This document shows positions 36,087-47,239 of a stretch of 64,000 bases of DNA, piece by piece. The position numbers and the translations under genes are program-made. Positions within the stretch are counted from its first letter, which is position 1. Every line of letters starts with the position of its first letter. The DNA is from Neoarius graeffei (lineage: Eukaryota; Chordata; Actinopteri; Siluriformes; Ariidae), in NCBI RefSeq assembly GCF_027579695.1, contig NC_083592.1, forward strand, positions 33,938,214-34,002,213. Direction: 5' to 3'. The notes beneath the pieces were generated by a model that was not told the origin of the DNA, did not search any database, and worked only from the letters and a program-made list of their open reading frames with translations.

Positions 36087-36697
36087 GGAAGATTTAAATG
36101 TAAAGTTTGACTTGGATGTCTTTGAGAGTTTCCATATGCGTATATTAGCCATATGACAACAGCAGCAGCAAATCATTGCCATCATTCTGGCAGCTCTCAA
36201 AGGACAGTGTTGTCATGTGGCATGTCCGTGTGCTGCCAAGTGAAGGACAAGCACTGATTTAAAGAGTGGTAGCCTGAATAAACTGCCAAGACAGTGATCA
36301 CAATGTGATTTTATTCTGTTAATGAATTCACCAGTGTGCTGCTAGTTCTTTGTTTATCGAAAGAGTTAAACTGTAATGTCATTGCCGTGAACCACTGTTG
36401 GCTACAATGTTGGCAAAAGGGAGAAATTTGGAAAACAGAAGTGCTAGAAATAAAAAAAAAAAACAGTTTACATTATTCATTCATCTGAATGTTACCCAGT
36501 AAACCCAAACAGGCTTGGATTCAGAATCATCAGTATTTAGCCCGTGTTTTATTGATTTCATGATAATATTTCTTAATCCCAAATCAGAGCCCATATAGGA
36601 TGCCCCATCCATCCATGACTGAAAACTATGGTTACATTTCTCTTGTCACATATTGTGTATCTTGTATATCAAAATAGCCCTTCTTTATACATTTAGA
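36087..36697. other. Unique DNA
   Basis: No feature recognised. A poly-A tract lies near 36451-36463. Confidence 0.4.
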
Positions 36698-36709
36698 AGC
36701 TTAACTTAT

Positions 36710-37083
36710 CTAATCTCTCATCTCATTATCTCTAGCCGCTTTATCCTCTTCTACAGGGTCACAGGCAAGCTGGAGCCTATCCCAGCTGACTACGGGCGAA
36801 AGGCGGGGTACACCCTGGACAAGTCGCCAGGTCATCACAGGGCTGACACATAGACACAGACAACCATTCACATTCACACCTACGGTCAATTTAGAGTCAC
36901 CAGTTAACCTAACCTGCATGTCTTTGGACTGTGGGGGAAACCGGAGCACCCGGAGGAAACCCACACGAACATGGGGAGAACATGCAAACTCCGCACAGAA
37001 AGGCCCTAGTCGGCCACGGGGCTCAAACCCGGACCTTCTTGCTGTGAGGTGACAGCGCTAACCACTACACCACCGTGCCGCCC
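36710..37083 (-). mobile_element. SINE copy 5, full length
   Basis: Flanked by the perfect 12-bp duplication AGCTTAACTTAT at 36698-36709 and 37084-37095. One GTGAGTGT unit in the body is missing relative to other copies. Confidence 0.95.
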
Positions 37084-37175
37084 AGCTTAACTTATAAATA
37101 ACTTAAAAGTCTATACTTTATAAGGTACAGTACCAGGCAAAAGTTTGGACACACCTTTTAATTCAATTTTTTTTT

Positions 37176-37540
37176 CAGAAGAAGAAGAAACCTTTATCTG
37201 TCACATGCACACTTCAAGCACAGTGAGATTCATCCTCTGCATTTAACCCATCTGAAGCAGTGAACACACACCCAGAGCAGTGTGCAGCCACACTACAGCG
37301 CCCGGGGAGCAGTCAGGGGTTAAATACCTTGCTCAAGGGCACGTTAGCCCAAGGCCGCCCCATGTTAACGTAACTGCATGTTTTTGGACTGTGGGGGAAA
37401 CCGGAGCACCCGGAGGAAACCCATGCAAACCGGAGGAACATGCAAACTCCACAGAAAGCCCTCCGCCAGCCACTGGGCTCAAACCCAGAACCTTCTTGCT
37501 GTGAGGCGACAGTACTAGCCACTACACCACTGTGCCACAC
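37176..37540 (-). mobile_element. Hybrid SINE: shared head, different tail
   Basis: The 5' half (plus-strand right part, GCATGTTTTTGGACTGTGGG through CACTGTGCC) is the head and body of the main SINE family. The 3' half is not the L2-type tail. It is a different retroposon tail with CACAGTGAGATTCATCCTCT and GCATTTAACCCATC. It ends in GAAGAAGAAG repeats at 37176. So the same tRNA-derived head is joined to two LINE-type tails in this window. Confidence 0.75.
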
Positions 37541-37630
37541 TTTATTTTTATCAATTAAAACATGCTTCATGTCTCAAAAGTATGATGGACTGTCATTTCT
37601 CTTTACTTAGTTGAATGGTTCTTGACATAA

Positions 37631-38397
37631 TTAACAGTTATTCCACGAAATCAAGTCGTACATGAGCTAACAGACGACAAGATGCATAGCACAGAGTTGG
37701 CTATAAGCCATGTATGATGAGATTGAGTGGAATAACTGTTTTATTCTATCCACATTCACTGGATTTTGAGAAACAAAGCATTTTTATTTTTTGCAAATTT
37801 GATAAATAAAAACTTTATACAAAATGTCCAGTAAAATCATTTCCACTTAGAACGTAAACAAACCGGTGAAATGACAGGAGCAATTTGTGAAAAAATGCGA
37901 TAATAATAATAATAATAATTCTTGAAAAATAAAAAAAGATACGTTCTTACCATCAAATACTTTTATTCCATATTTTGTTGCTTTTTTTTGTATTTTGGGG
38001 GTTTTTGTTTTCGAGTAGAGTTTTTATTTCGTCCTCGGTTGGTTCAGCAACATGCGCCGCCATTTTGTTTTTTTCTACTCACGGTATATAAGCTGATAGC
38101 CTAGTAGTAGAGTAGCCAATCAGAGCGCGCAATTGCTCATATCCAGTGAATGTCGATAGAATAATATGTATTAGTACAGTTGTATAATCAGGCTATTTAC
38201 TGTATTTTTATTATTTACTATTTACTGTTTGATGATCTAAAATGCAATAAAAAGGCAAGTCGATCTATGTGGCCTATCACTACAGTGATGTGGCCGCTCT
38301 GACAACTCCAACCGTCAAAGTTTCTCGGAAAGAATTACAGTAGTGGCTTCATGTTGCTTTTTCCTGGATTATTATAGTGGTTTTCTCCTCTCAACCA
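37631..38397 (-). mobile_element. R1 repeat family, copy C
   Basis: Collinear with copy B from the hairpin stretch (TTAACAGTTATTCCACGAAA) to CTCTCAACC, but without the terminal duplication. It is inserted in the Tc1-like element at 37128. An AAT array is at 37902-37918. The upstream region of the exon has GTAGCCAATCAGAGCG near 38113. Confidence 0.75.
37951..38063 (-). pseudogene. Crypton/KIAA1958-like first exon in R1 copy C
   Basis: ATG at 38061-38063 on the minus strand begins MAAHVAEPTEDEIKTLLENK, then NPQNTKK. A one-base change in the A-run after KK shifts the frame, so TKYGIKVFDG is read out of phase, but the donor GTAAGAAC at 37950 is intact. Compared with copies A and B this gives the best view of the original exon, about 39 codons ending in phase at VFDG. 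No downstream exon is present. Confidence 0.5.
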
Positions 38398-38402
38398 TTC
38401 AT

Positions 38403-38594
38403 ACCTACAGGCAATTTAGAGTAACCAGTTAATCTAACCACATGTTTTTGGATGGTGGGGGAAACCAGAGCACCTGGAGGAAACCCATGCAAACTCCATG
38501 AAGAAAGACCTCCATCAGCTGTGAGGTTTGAACCTGGAACCTTCTTGCTACATATGAGGTGACAGTGATAACCACTACACCACCGTACTGCTCA
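38403..38594 (-). mobile_element. Old, truncated SINE fragment
   Basis: A diverged head and body of the SINE family (AACCACTACACCACCGTACT at the right, GCAATTTAGAGTAACCAGTT at the left). The L2-type tail is missing. Confidence 0.8.
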
Positions 38595-38857
38595 AGCAGG
38601 CAAGAAATTGCACTAATTAACTTTTGACAAAGCACACCTGTTAATTGAAAAGCATTCCAGATAACTACCTCATGAAGCTGGTTAAGATAATGCCCGTAGT
38701 GTTCAAAGTGTCATCAAGGTAAACGATGATGACTTTGAAGAATGTACTATTTTTGTTTTTTTAAACACTTTTTATGTTTTTCCACATAATTCCATATGTG
38801 TTCCATATGTTATTTCTTAGTTTTGATGTCTTCACTATTGTTCTACAATGTAGAAAA

Positions 38858-39210
38858 GTGGTTAGCGCTGTCGCCTCACAGCAAGAAGGTTCGGGTTCGA
38901 GCCCCGTGGCCGGCGAGGGCCTTTCTGTGCGGAGTTTGCATGTTCTCCCCGTGTCCGCGTGGGTTTCCTCCGGGTGCTCCGGTTTCCCCCACAGTCCAAA
39001 GACATGCAGGTTAGGTTAACTGGTGACTCTAAATTGAGCGTAGGTGTGAATGTGAGTGTGAATGGTTGTCTGTGTCTATGTGTCAGCCCTGTGATGACCT
39101 GGCGACTTGTCCAGGGTGTACCCCACCTTTCGCCCGTAGTCAGCTGGGATAGGCTCCAGCTTGCCTGCGACCCTGTAGAACAGGATAAAGCGGCTAGAGA
39201 TAATGAGATG
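38858..39210 (+). mobile_element. SINE copy 6, 5'-truncated
   Basis: Starts inside the A-box region (GTGGTTAGCGCTGTCGCC) and runs to the L2-type tail. AGAAAA is duplicated at 38853-38857 plus the junction base and at 39211-39216. Confidence 0.88.
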
Positions 39211-39261
39211 AGAAAAACCTATAAATGAGTAGGGGTGTCCAAACTTTTGATTGGTACTGTA

Positions 39262-39709
39262 TTTTGAATGTAACACTACACATTCTTAAAATTAGCTGCA
39301 TCTCAAATGCCATAATATAGAAGGAATAAAACACAGTGGTGCATGCTCTTATAGGAAAATAATTAACAGAAGTGTGGTGCAAAGCAGTCCAGCATGAAGC
39401 GGAAGTGTTTTATAAACACTCCTACTGTATTCTATCCTATCCTGTCCTCATAAACCACAGCAATTTGCCAGTGCTCGCAATTTTTATTTCTTAAAGCATG
39501 ACATGTCCTACTTTTTAAAGTTACGTTTAATGTTCACGAAACAGTCATACCGAATTTGTAGCAGCGATAAACACTGGTCAGCTTACCAACCTTTCTTTTT
39601 CCTTTCTCTTGAAGGTAATGAGACAAAATAAATACATCTTGATATGTTACTGAGAAGAACAAAATCCCCTGTCCTGAAGACTTTTCTCTGTCAGAAAACA
39701 TTAAAAAGC
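39262..39709. other. Unique DNA
   Basis: No feature recognised. Confidence 0.4.
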
Positions 39710-39713
39710 TTAA

Positions 39714-40385
39714 AGGAGAACCGAAGGCAAATTTTTCATTATCAAAATTCTATTTATCTCATTTTATTAAATATAGGACTGCATTTCTGACAGCTATTTT
39801 GTCACTGATATAGCAAGTTATGAGTGTTTGAAATACGCTATGTAATATATCAGTCCATTATGTCAAAGCAATGGCTGTAAACGAGATTCGTTGAGACCTG
39901 TGCGAGACATCGTAGGACGGAAGTAAAAGTACAGCGGAAATCAAAGCGACCGACATCTGCCAACGTTGTCAAAAGACACGCATGCTCTCTTTCAAATGCT
40001 GATGTAATCAAGCCGGAAGTTTTGTTTTGATAGCAATCAGGAAAGTTTGAAAAAAGTAAGCAGTAATCATCATTTAAATGCGTTTTTGTGCAATATTTCA
40101 TTTGGAAAACAGTTTCAAAATGGCGGCACTGACACCTGGCTGACACTTCACGTTTTGAAGTCTCGCACAAGTCTGGTGAAGATCGCGCGGATAAGCGACG
40201 CCTGCCGTGGACCAAACAAGCTAAATTCAACATGGCTAAAAACCGAATAGGTCGATAAGTATAATATTTAATCGCAATTTGTTGTCAATACGAGTCACGA
40301 TATAAGGTTACTAAAACCGAAAACGTAACTGAATAACACGGTAATTAAGAAATAAAGCAAGTTTAAAAATTACTTCAGTTCCCCT
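39714..40385. mobile_element. 672-bp element with TTAA target sites
   Basis: TTAA stands at 39710-39713 and 40386-40389. Between them the left end AGGAGAACCGAAGGCAAATT and the right end in reverse, AGGGGAACTGAAGTAATTTT, are inverted. A TTAA duplication is used by piggyBac and Kolobok elements. The interior has an AAAATGGCGGCACTG motif near 40118 and a 127-codon minus-strand frame without recognisable domain. Confidence 0.75.
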
Positions 40386-40389
40386 TTAA

Positions 40390-41788
40390 TCTCTCATGAT
40401 TACAAAGTGCTAACACTGGAGACTCCTTCCATAAAATGTTAAAGAAACATTTTCATACAAGAAACACTTAGGCACTTTCATCCATTTGTGGAGTCTGTGG
40501 AGCGCCTGCCATACAAGCCGTTATTGTGCATAAATGATAACATATTCATATACAGTACAACGACCACATTAATATAAATCTGTGATCTTGCATGTGGTTA
40601 TACTGCCATTTTAATGCATGTCATGCTTCATGTTTTCTCAGTCACCTAGTATTCAAGTTTCTATGAATTTGCCTCCAATGATGATGATGTGTTCTGACCT
40701 GGCCATGGATTTGGAATATTAGACTTGGAAAGGGCTGAATAAAGAGACTTTATCCAGCTGCTTCTGGCTGCTGCATGTTACAAATTGGGTTTCAAAGCCA
40801 ATTACACAAAATGTGTATTCCCATAAAACATTAAAGTTTAGGTATATTATTTCCTAAACACAACTATACAACCTGATTAGAAACCAGAATGGTCGCAGTT
40901 ATTCTTCTTTCCTTTTTTTTACTACTCTTTTTTGTATTCAAGGCACTGTTTATGAAATTTGAGCAAGAAACACAATCCATAAGCTCTTTAGCGTTCTAGG
41001 AAATTTACTGTCCGTCATAACTGCAGCTATATTTTTGCCTTTCAGTACTAATGAATTGAGAAGTCAGATCACTGCACAACAGGAAGTGCAGCCAATGATC
41101 TTGATAACAAGCAAGATTGACTAGACATGTAAAAATAAATACATTTGTAAGCATCTCTATATTGATTTGATGCAGTATCTCAAATTCAGTGTTTATGAAA
41201 CCATATTAAGTGCTGCTTTTAGCATTAGAAGAGAAAATAATACATTATTGAATGCACTTATGGTTGATTTATTTCCTTTCTAAAATGTTGACTTGATGGA
41301 CAGCATTCGGAAAGCTCTAGACTGCCCCTGGTGGCTGAGGAGTGTATTAAACGCTCCTTCAAACATCTTTAACTTATTTAGCAACTCCCATAAGACAAAG
41401 ACTACAAAAAGACCACGTATAGATCCGAGGCTTATAACAGGTCTAAAGCTTCTGAAATTTGAAAAAGTATTTTCATCATTGGGTCTAGCTGTATAGTGGC
41501 AGGGTCTTGGGGTGAGTGGGACAAAGCGCAGGTGTACTGACAAGGGAGATAAAGACGTCACCATTGTTCAGTTAACTAGAACACCATGAGACTTTTTTCT
41601 TCAAGAGTCTGAAACAAGAGCGACGACCTGAACAAAGGCGTAGCTGGTGTTGCAATGCTCATGGTTCATCTATAATGAATCAAAGGGGTAGTAGTCTGAT
41701 GTGCTGTTTGCCCAACAGAACATGCAAATTGCCACATTTATCCCACATGAGTCGACCACTGTGTCCTCAACCTCACAGTGACATGGGC

Positions 41789-41842
<54 letters not shown>

Positions 41843-42183
41843 AAAAAGTGTAACTCTTTAATGGAACTGCAATACAAGAATAGTACTTGTTATAAGTTTT
41901 GCACTTTTGACAATGAAGTTGCTTTTAAAATTGTAATTTTTAGAACGTTTTAATATTGTTTATTATAGATGAGGTAGTATTGTTTCTGAGATGCATTAGA
42001 ATTGTAGAAATGCCCAGAATTTTACAAAAATAAATAATTTTTAAATACCACTGAGCAATCATAACTAGCTTCTTGCCTGACTTGCGTATTTCCATTAATA
42101 TAATCTTGATTATTTTTTTTAATTAAAGGTCATAAGCGGTCAGTTTCTATGTTGTCTGTGGACAATTGTGTGATATTTAAAGA
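40390..42183. other. Unique DNA with one CA microsatellite
   Basis: CA array at 41791-41838. No exon or transposon ends recognised. Confidence 0.4.
41791..41838. repeat. CA microsatellite
   Basis: Pure CA run of about 24 units. Confidence 0.95.
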
Positions 42184-42203
42184 TATTTATTTATCAAAAT
42201 AGA

Positions 42204-42579
42204 GGCAGCACGGTGGTGTAGTGGTTAGCACTGTCACCTCAAGGCAAAAAGGTTCTGGGTTCATGACCGACAGGGGCCTTTCTGTGTGGATGTTCTCCCC
42301 GTGTCTGCGTGGGTTTCCTCTGAGTGCTCCAGTTTCCTCCGGGTGCTCTGGTTTCCCCCGCAGTCCAAAGACATGCAGGTTAGGTTAACTGGTGACTAAA
42401 TTGACCGTAGGTGTGAATGTGAGTGTGAATGGTTGTCTGTGTCTATGTGTCAGCCCTGTGATGACCTGGCGACTTGTCCAGGGTGTACGCCGCCTCTCGC
42501 CCATAGTCAGCTGGGATAGGCTCCAGCTTGCCTGCGACCCTGTAGAACAGGATAAAGTGGCTAGAGATAATGAGATGAG
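42204..42579 (+). mobile_element. SINE copy 7, first of a tandem pair
   Basis: Head GGCAGCACGGTGGTGTAGTG and an L2-type tail ending GATGAG. It has an extra GAGTGCTCCAGTTTCCTCCG unit shared with copy 8. Flanked by ATTTATTTATCAAAATAG at 42184-42201 and 42580-42597. Confidence 0.93.
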
Positions 42580-42598
42580 ATTTATTTATCAAAATAGA

Positions 42599-42979
42599 GG
42601 CAGCACGGTGGTGTAGTGGTTAGCACTGTCACCTCAAGGCAAAAAGGTTCTGGGTTCATGGCCAACAGGGGCCTTTCTGTGTGGATGTTCTCCCCATGTC
42701 TGCGTGGGTTTCCTCTGGGTGCTCCAGTTTCCTCCGGGTGCTCTGGTTTCCCCCGCAGTCCAAAGACATGCAGGTTAGGTTAACTGGTGACTCTAAATTG
42801 ACCGTAGGTGTGAATGTGAGTGTGAATGGTTGTCTGTGTCTATGTATCAACCCTGTGATGACCTGGCGACTTGTCCAGGGTGTACCCTGCCTTTCGCCCG
42901 TAGTCAGCTGGGATAGGCTCCAGCTTGCCCGCGACTCTGTACAGGATCAGCGACTACAGATAATGGATGGATGGATGGG
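42599..42979 (+). mobile_element. SINE copy 8, second of a tandem pair
   Basis: Shares diagnostic changes with copy 7 (AAGGCAAAAAGGTTCTGGGT, and the doubled GGTGCTC unit), but its tail ends in GGATGGATGG rather than GATGAG. TATTTATCAAAATA follows at 42980-42993. Confidence 0.93.
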
Positions 42980-43156
42980 TATTTATCAAAATATGAGTTT
43001 TGATGTTAATTACGCAAACTCAAACAACTTTATAATTTATGAGTGCATAGATGAGAGCGCTACATTAGCTAGTCTCAGACTTGTAGCATTGTTATGAATT
43101 TTATCTGTTTTGGAAAAAATATACAGTATACTTCAGAGAAAGTCCAGGTTCTTCAG

Positions 43157-43223
<67 letters not shown>
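43157..43223. repeat. TCTA tetranucleotide array
   Basis: About 16 units. Confidence 0.95.
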
Positions 43224-43389
43224 GTCTGAATTATTATTTAAATTTCCAAATTATAACAAATTAAATGTTTAAAGAAGAATCAGTGTTATCCTGTGGAAAC
43301 AACGTCCAGGCATTGTTTGGGTCACGAAATACTGCAAATTAATACACGTTTATTCTAACTGATCACCTTTATCCTGTGAAGAAACATTT

Positions 43390-43700
43390 CTATCCTGATG
43401 GGAGTGGTCTCTTCCAAGATGACCCCGCCCCATCCACACATCCCAAGGTATCACTGAGTGGTAATGAAGTATTAAAATGTAAATCATATGGCCTTCATAG
43501 TCACCATAGACACCATAGACACCAGCACAGACACCAACTCCAAATCTAATTGAACACCTATGGCAGATTTTGAACTGACAGCACTGTCATCAAACACCAG
43601 TTGAGGGAATATCTTTGTAAAAATTGTTTTCATCCCTACATTACAGCTCCAGAGATTTGTACAATCTGTGCCAAGGCCTGACACCTTAATAAGACACCCG
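43390..43700. repeat. Probable eroded interspersed repeat
   Basis: Phrases such as AATTGAACACCTATGGCAGA and CTCCAGAGATTTGTACAATC recur in fish genomic repeats as I remember them. No ends are visible here and I cannot assign a family. Confidence 0.4.
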
Positions 43701-43770
43701 ATGTTGGTTTTTCCTTTAATCTGTCACCAGTCTGTAGATGACATAAGAACAAGTGAGGATGGGGGGAAAG

Positions 43771-43792
43771 GAGAGAGAGAGAGAGAGAGAGG
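43771..43792. repeat. GA microsatellite
   Basis: Eleven GA units. Confidence 0.9.
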
Positions 43793-44163
43793 TGTGATCT
43801 GTCCGTTCTTTCTCCACTGCTGCAGTGCTCAGTGTGAAGGCTCTGATTTGAGCGCTTGACAACATTATCAGCTTTGACAGACAGATTGCTTTTCACATGA
43901 GCAGATTATACACATGCACATACACACAGTGCAAACACGGGCTTGATGATTTCTGTTTGCCAAGAGAAATGCACTGATGTTTATCATGTTCTAAGGAAAT
44001 AGGAGCCTTGTTCTTCTTTCTTCCTCTAACAAAACCCATTTAGAAATGTGATGTTAATGACACACGCATTATGCCGGCCAGAGAGCAACACGGTGAGACA
44101 GTAACGCCTTCAGTGTTTCACAGCAGCCAGATCTAAACTAAAAAAATGATATTTTAATCACAA

Positions 44164-44194
44164 AATGAATGAATGAATGAATGAATGAATGAAT
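44164..44194. repeat. GAAT tetranucleotide array
   Basis: Seven to eight units. Confidence 0.9.
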
Positions 44195-45341
44195 TTGGGG
44201 TGTTTAAAAAAGAATCATTCACATAACGTTTGCTGTTTTTTGGTCACTGGAAAGCTGACTGAAATCTCACGTGATGTTAAACAAATGCATCTGTGTGTAG
44301 TGTAAATATCTTATTTAGTATCAAGATGCATATATGGGTATTAATAGCATATGAGACATGCTATGTGGTGTGCAATTCATAAGTGTATTTCAGTCTATCA
44401 ACCGAGCCAATTTCAATATTTAACTAGATCATTTACTCTGATACTACAAATAGTCTAAACATACAGGCATGCACGACACAACTGGCTATTGCTTGTGTCA
44501 TTTTAATTTTTTCGAGTGCAATTCAAATCAGGGCTCTTAAATAGTTCGTTCACCAATTTACCAAATCCTACATCCTGCAGAGTGTCTGATAAATGAGTAG
44601 GATAGACAGAATACCATAATAAAACTTTGCATGCTTTCTTTATATGTACATGTACATTTTTGATCCTCAAAGTAGATGCACCCATGACAGTGACCCTTAG
44701 GCATTTTTTTAACATTACAGACATGTTCCTATGAAAAAGATACGTAGCAAAGATACAGACGCAGTGACAGGGTTGTACTCTGAAAGGTTCAGGTTAATAT
44801 CTTTTTGGGGTAATATTATGACAGCTTGAAATGGAAGAAGTAAGAGCAGGACTCATAGGAATCAAGGCTCTGATGTAGGATCCAGAACGCATGGTTCACA
44901 CAAAGAAATATCAGATATCTAAGGACGTTAAACCTGATCTGGTTAGGATTTTAACTATGCAGATTCCCAGCTTCATTTTTTTTTAAAAAGGGATCATAAA
45001 CAACATCATCCAAAGTGTTGTTTGGGCTGAAAAGTGCTAAAATATTTATTTCACAATTTACAAGACAGCCTATATACATAGAAGAATGTCCATAGCCCTT
45101 GACAATGCATGTTCTGAGTTCCAGGAATTGTGAAAACCAATCAAATCAGAGCATTTCCCACACAGTTCTTCGCACACCAATTCCCTCTAGGCCCTTCTCA
45201 CTTCATACATATGCACAAGACAGCTCAGCATTTTTTTTTTTTTTTGGTATTCCCCCACCATGCTGAGCAACTTGAACTGTGGTCCTACTACAGGCCTAAA
45301 TGAATCTGTTTTGTTCTTCATCTTCTTTCTGTCTCCACCAG

Positions 45342-45394
45342 ATGCCAACCAAGACAAGTGCGAGCGCACGCTGAAATCCAAAAGGCGTTTCTAG
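45342..45394 (+). other. Candidate 3'-terminal coding exon (hypothetical)
   Basis: A long pyrimidine tract (TTGTTCTTCATCTTCTTTCT, then GTCTCCACCAG) makes a strong splice acceptor ending at 45341. After it, one frame reads ANQDKCERTLKSKRRF and stops at TAG 45392-45394. The preceding AT would complete a split codon. A short, Cys-containing, basic C-terminal end would suit an alternative last exon, but I recognise no family, see no polyadenylation signal nearby and find no partner exon. Chance is a real alternative. Confidence 0.2.
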
Positions 45395-46300
45395 AGCAGC
45401 TGCATGCGTGACGATCTGGAGGAGTGAGTGATTGAGCTGAAGGAACTGCGAATGTGGTGGGTGAGACATAAAGTTTCCAAACTCCCAGAAAAGTCAGCTC
45501 ATAACTGCCTTACATCACTGCCTGTGCTTTACAACCCATGAAACTGACAGAAATTTCATTAGCATTAACACTTCAGGTATACATTATAAGTCTGGCAGAA
45601 ATTATGGAAGGATTGTAAGCTATAAAGCAGTTCTGTAGCTGCTCTAACCACAGCCTATTGATTTGAATGCCTGAAGAACAAGAGGAAATGCGTCACAAGC
45701 TCACTATTAGTTGGGACCCAGAGGTGAGATTGCATGTAAACTGACACCAGCAGGTCAGGTTGCAGTCTGTCAGACAGATTACCTGCTTTGATTAATTCAT
45801 TAACCTGTTTGATGTTTTACCTCTGACTCTAGCTTGCTGTCCCTGAACTCAGAGACGCAGACCTTTTATACAGAAGCTGGATGTGGTAATGCAATATTTC
45901 TGTGAAGAAATATAGAAATAGACGTCAGTGTTTCGGGATTTGAGGAGGAACTGAAAGAACTACTATAATCATGGTTTCTCTCCTTTCATCATTCCCTCAG
46001 CATTACGATACAATCTCAGTGTAACTAAGTTTGAGCACAGTGGTCATGTATGAAATATGAAATATTAAATACTCCAGCCTGTTAATGATCCTCAGCATGA
46101 CTTGTCTTAAGCATATTAACCCAGTGGATGTTTTTTTTTTTTTTTTTTAAATCACAGCATGCTTGTTCATGTTTAGCATCTGTAATCCATGTCAGATGTA
46201 ATCAAAAGAGCTGAAGCAAACCTGTTGAAAGATGAGCTGGAGAGAAGGGGGTAATGGAGATACAATCATTAAAATGGTTTTGATGCACCGAGAATATAAG

Positions 46301-46332
<32 letters not shown>
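46301..46332. repeat. AAT microsatellite
   Basis: About ten units. Confidence 0.9.
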
Positions 46333-46333
<1 letters not shown>

Positions 46334-46658
46334 TCTTAATTTAGTATTAATTATAAAAAACATATGCATGACACAACTTTTGTCCTCTCTTGCTTCGAAA
46401 GACACCTAATGGTTTATTGTGCAAATTACTGTAATTATATTTGTAAGATAAACAATAAGGTAAACAATGTAACTCAACATTGCATCTACGGTCTTTACAT
46501 GAGTTATAAATGTATACTACACAGTCCTACACAGATAAACCACTCAAAGTACAAAACAGTACAAGCAAAATACAGTTCACCTGTTGAACACACACCTCGG
46601 GTTGAATTAATTGCACCATTAAGTGTTTATTCAACATTTTCTAGGTTTATTATATTAC

Positions 46659-46850
46659 ACAGAATCAGAATCAGCTTTATTGGTCATGTATGCCTGATCA
46701 TATAAGGAATTTGTCTGGAGTGATCCTATAGTGCACACACACACTTACATGTACACTATAATGTAAATAGAATAGAAATAGAAATAGAATAGAATGCCTT
46801 TATTGTCACTGCACAAATGTACAATGAAATTTAGTTCATCATAGGAGAGC
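46659..46850 (-). mobile_element. Retroposon tail fragments
   Basis: AATCAGAATCAGCTTTATTG followed by GGTCATGTATGCC, and then GAATGCCTTTATTGTCACTG with TACAATGAAAT, are two well-known 3' ends of fish SINE/LINE repeats, separated by a GAATAGAAATA run. Bodies are missing. Confidence 0.65.
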
Positions 46851-47239
46851 GATGAAAGCAGAGTAATGACGTGACCCATCACGTGACAGTTTATTATTAA
46901 TACAGTCTTAATGACCAGGGTCTCTAAAAATTGTTCACTACCGTTGAAAAGTTTGGGGTCACCCAGACAATTTTGTGTTTTCCATGAAAAGTCACACTTT
47001 TATTTCCCACCATAAGTTGTAAAATGAATAGAAAATATAGTCAAGACATTTTTCTGGCCATTTTGAGCATTTAATCGACCCCACAAATGTGATGCTCCAG
47101 AAACTCAATCTGCTCAAAGGAAGGTCAGTTTTATAGCTTCTCTAAAGAGCTCAACTGTTTTCAGCTGTGCTAACATGATTGTACAAGGGTTTTCTAATCA
47201 TCCATTAGCCTTCTGAGGCAATGAGCAAACACATTGTAC

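Larger units (their letters stand above)
37128..39259. mobile_element. Tc1-like non-autonomous element hosting four insertions
   Basis: The left end CAGTACCAGGCAAAAGTTTG (TA at 37126-37127) and the right end (reverse CAGTACCAATCAAAAGTTTG, TA at 39260-39261) form the inverted repeat of a familiar fish Tc1/mariner family. Stretches of the host remain at 37128-37175, 37541-37630, 38595-38857 and 39217-39259. The rest is insertions: a hybrid SINE, R1 copy C, an old SINE and SINE copy 6. Confidence 0.85.
42994..46654. other. Largely unique DNA
   Basis: Contains the microsatellites at 43157, 43771 and 44164, an eroded repeat fragment near 43390-43700 and a candidate exon at 45342. No other feature recognised. 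Confidence 0.4.

Noticed and set aside
39850..40233. 127-codon minus-strand frame
   Set aside because: It lies inside a TTAA-flanked non-autonomous transposon and shows no domain or codon structure.
43157..43223. Regularly spaced short repeats as a possible CRISPR-like array
   Set aside because: A simple TCTA microsatellite without spacers. The DNA is vertebrate.
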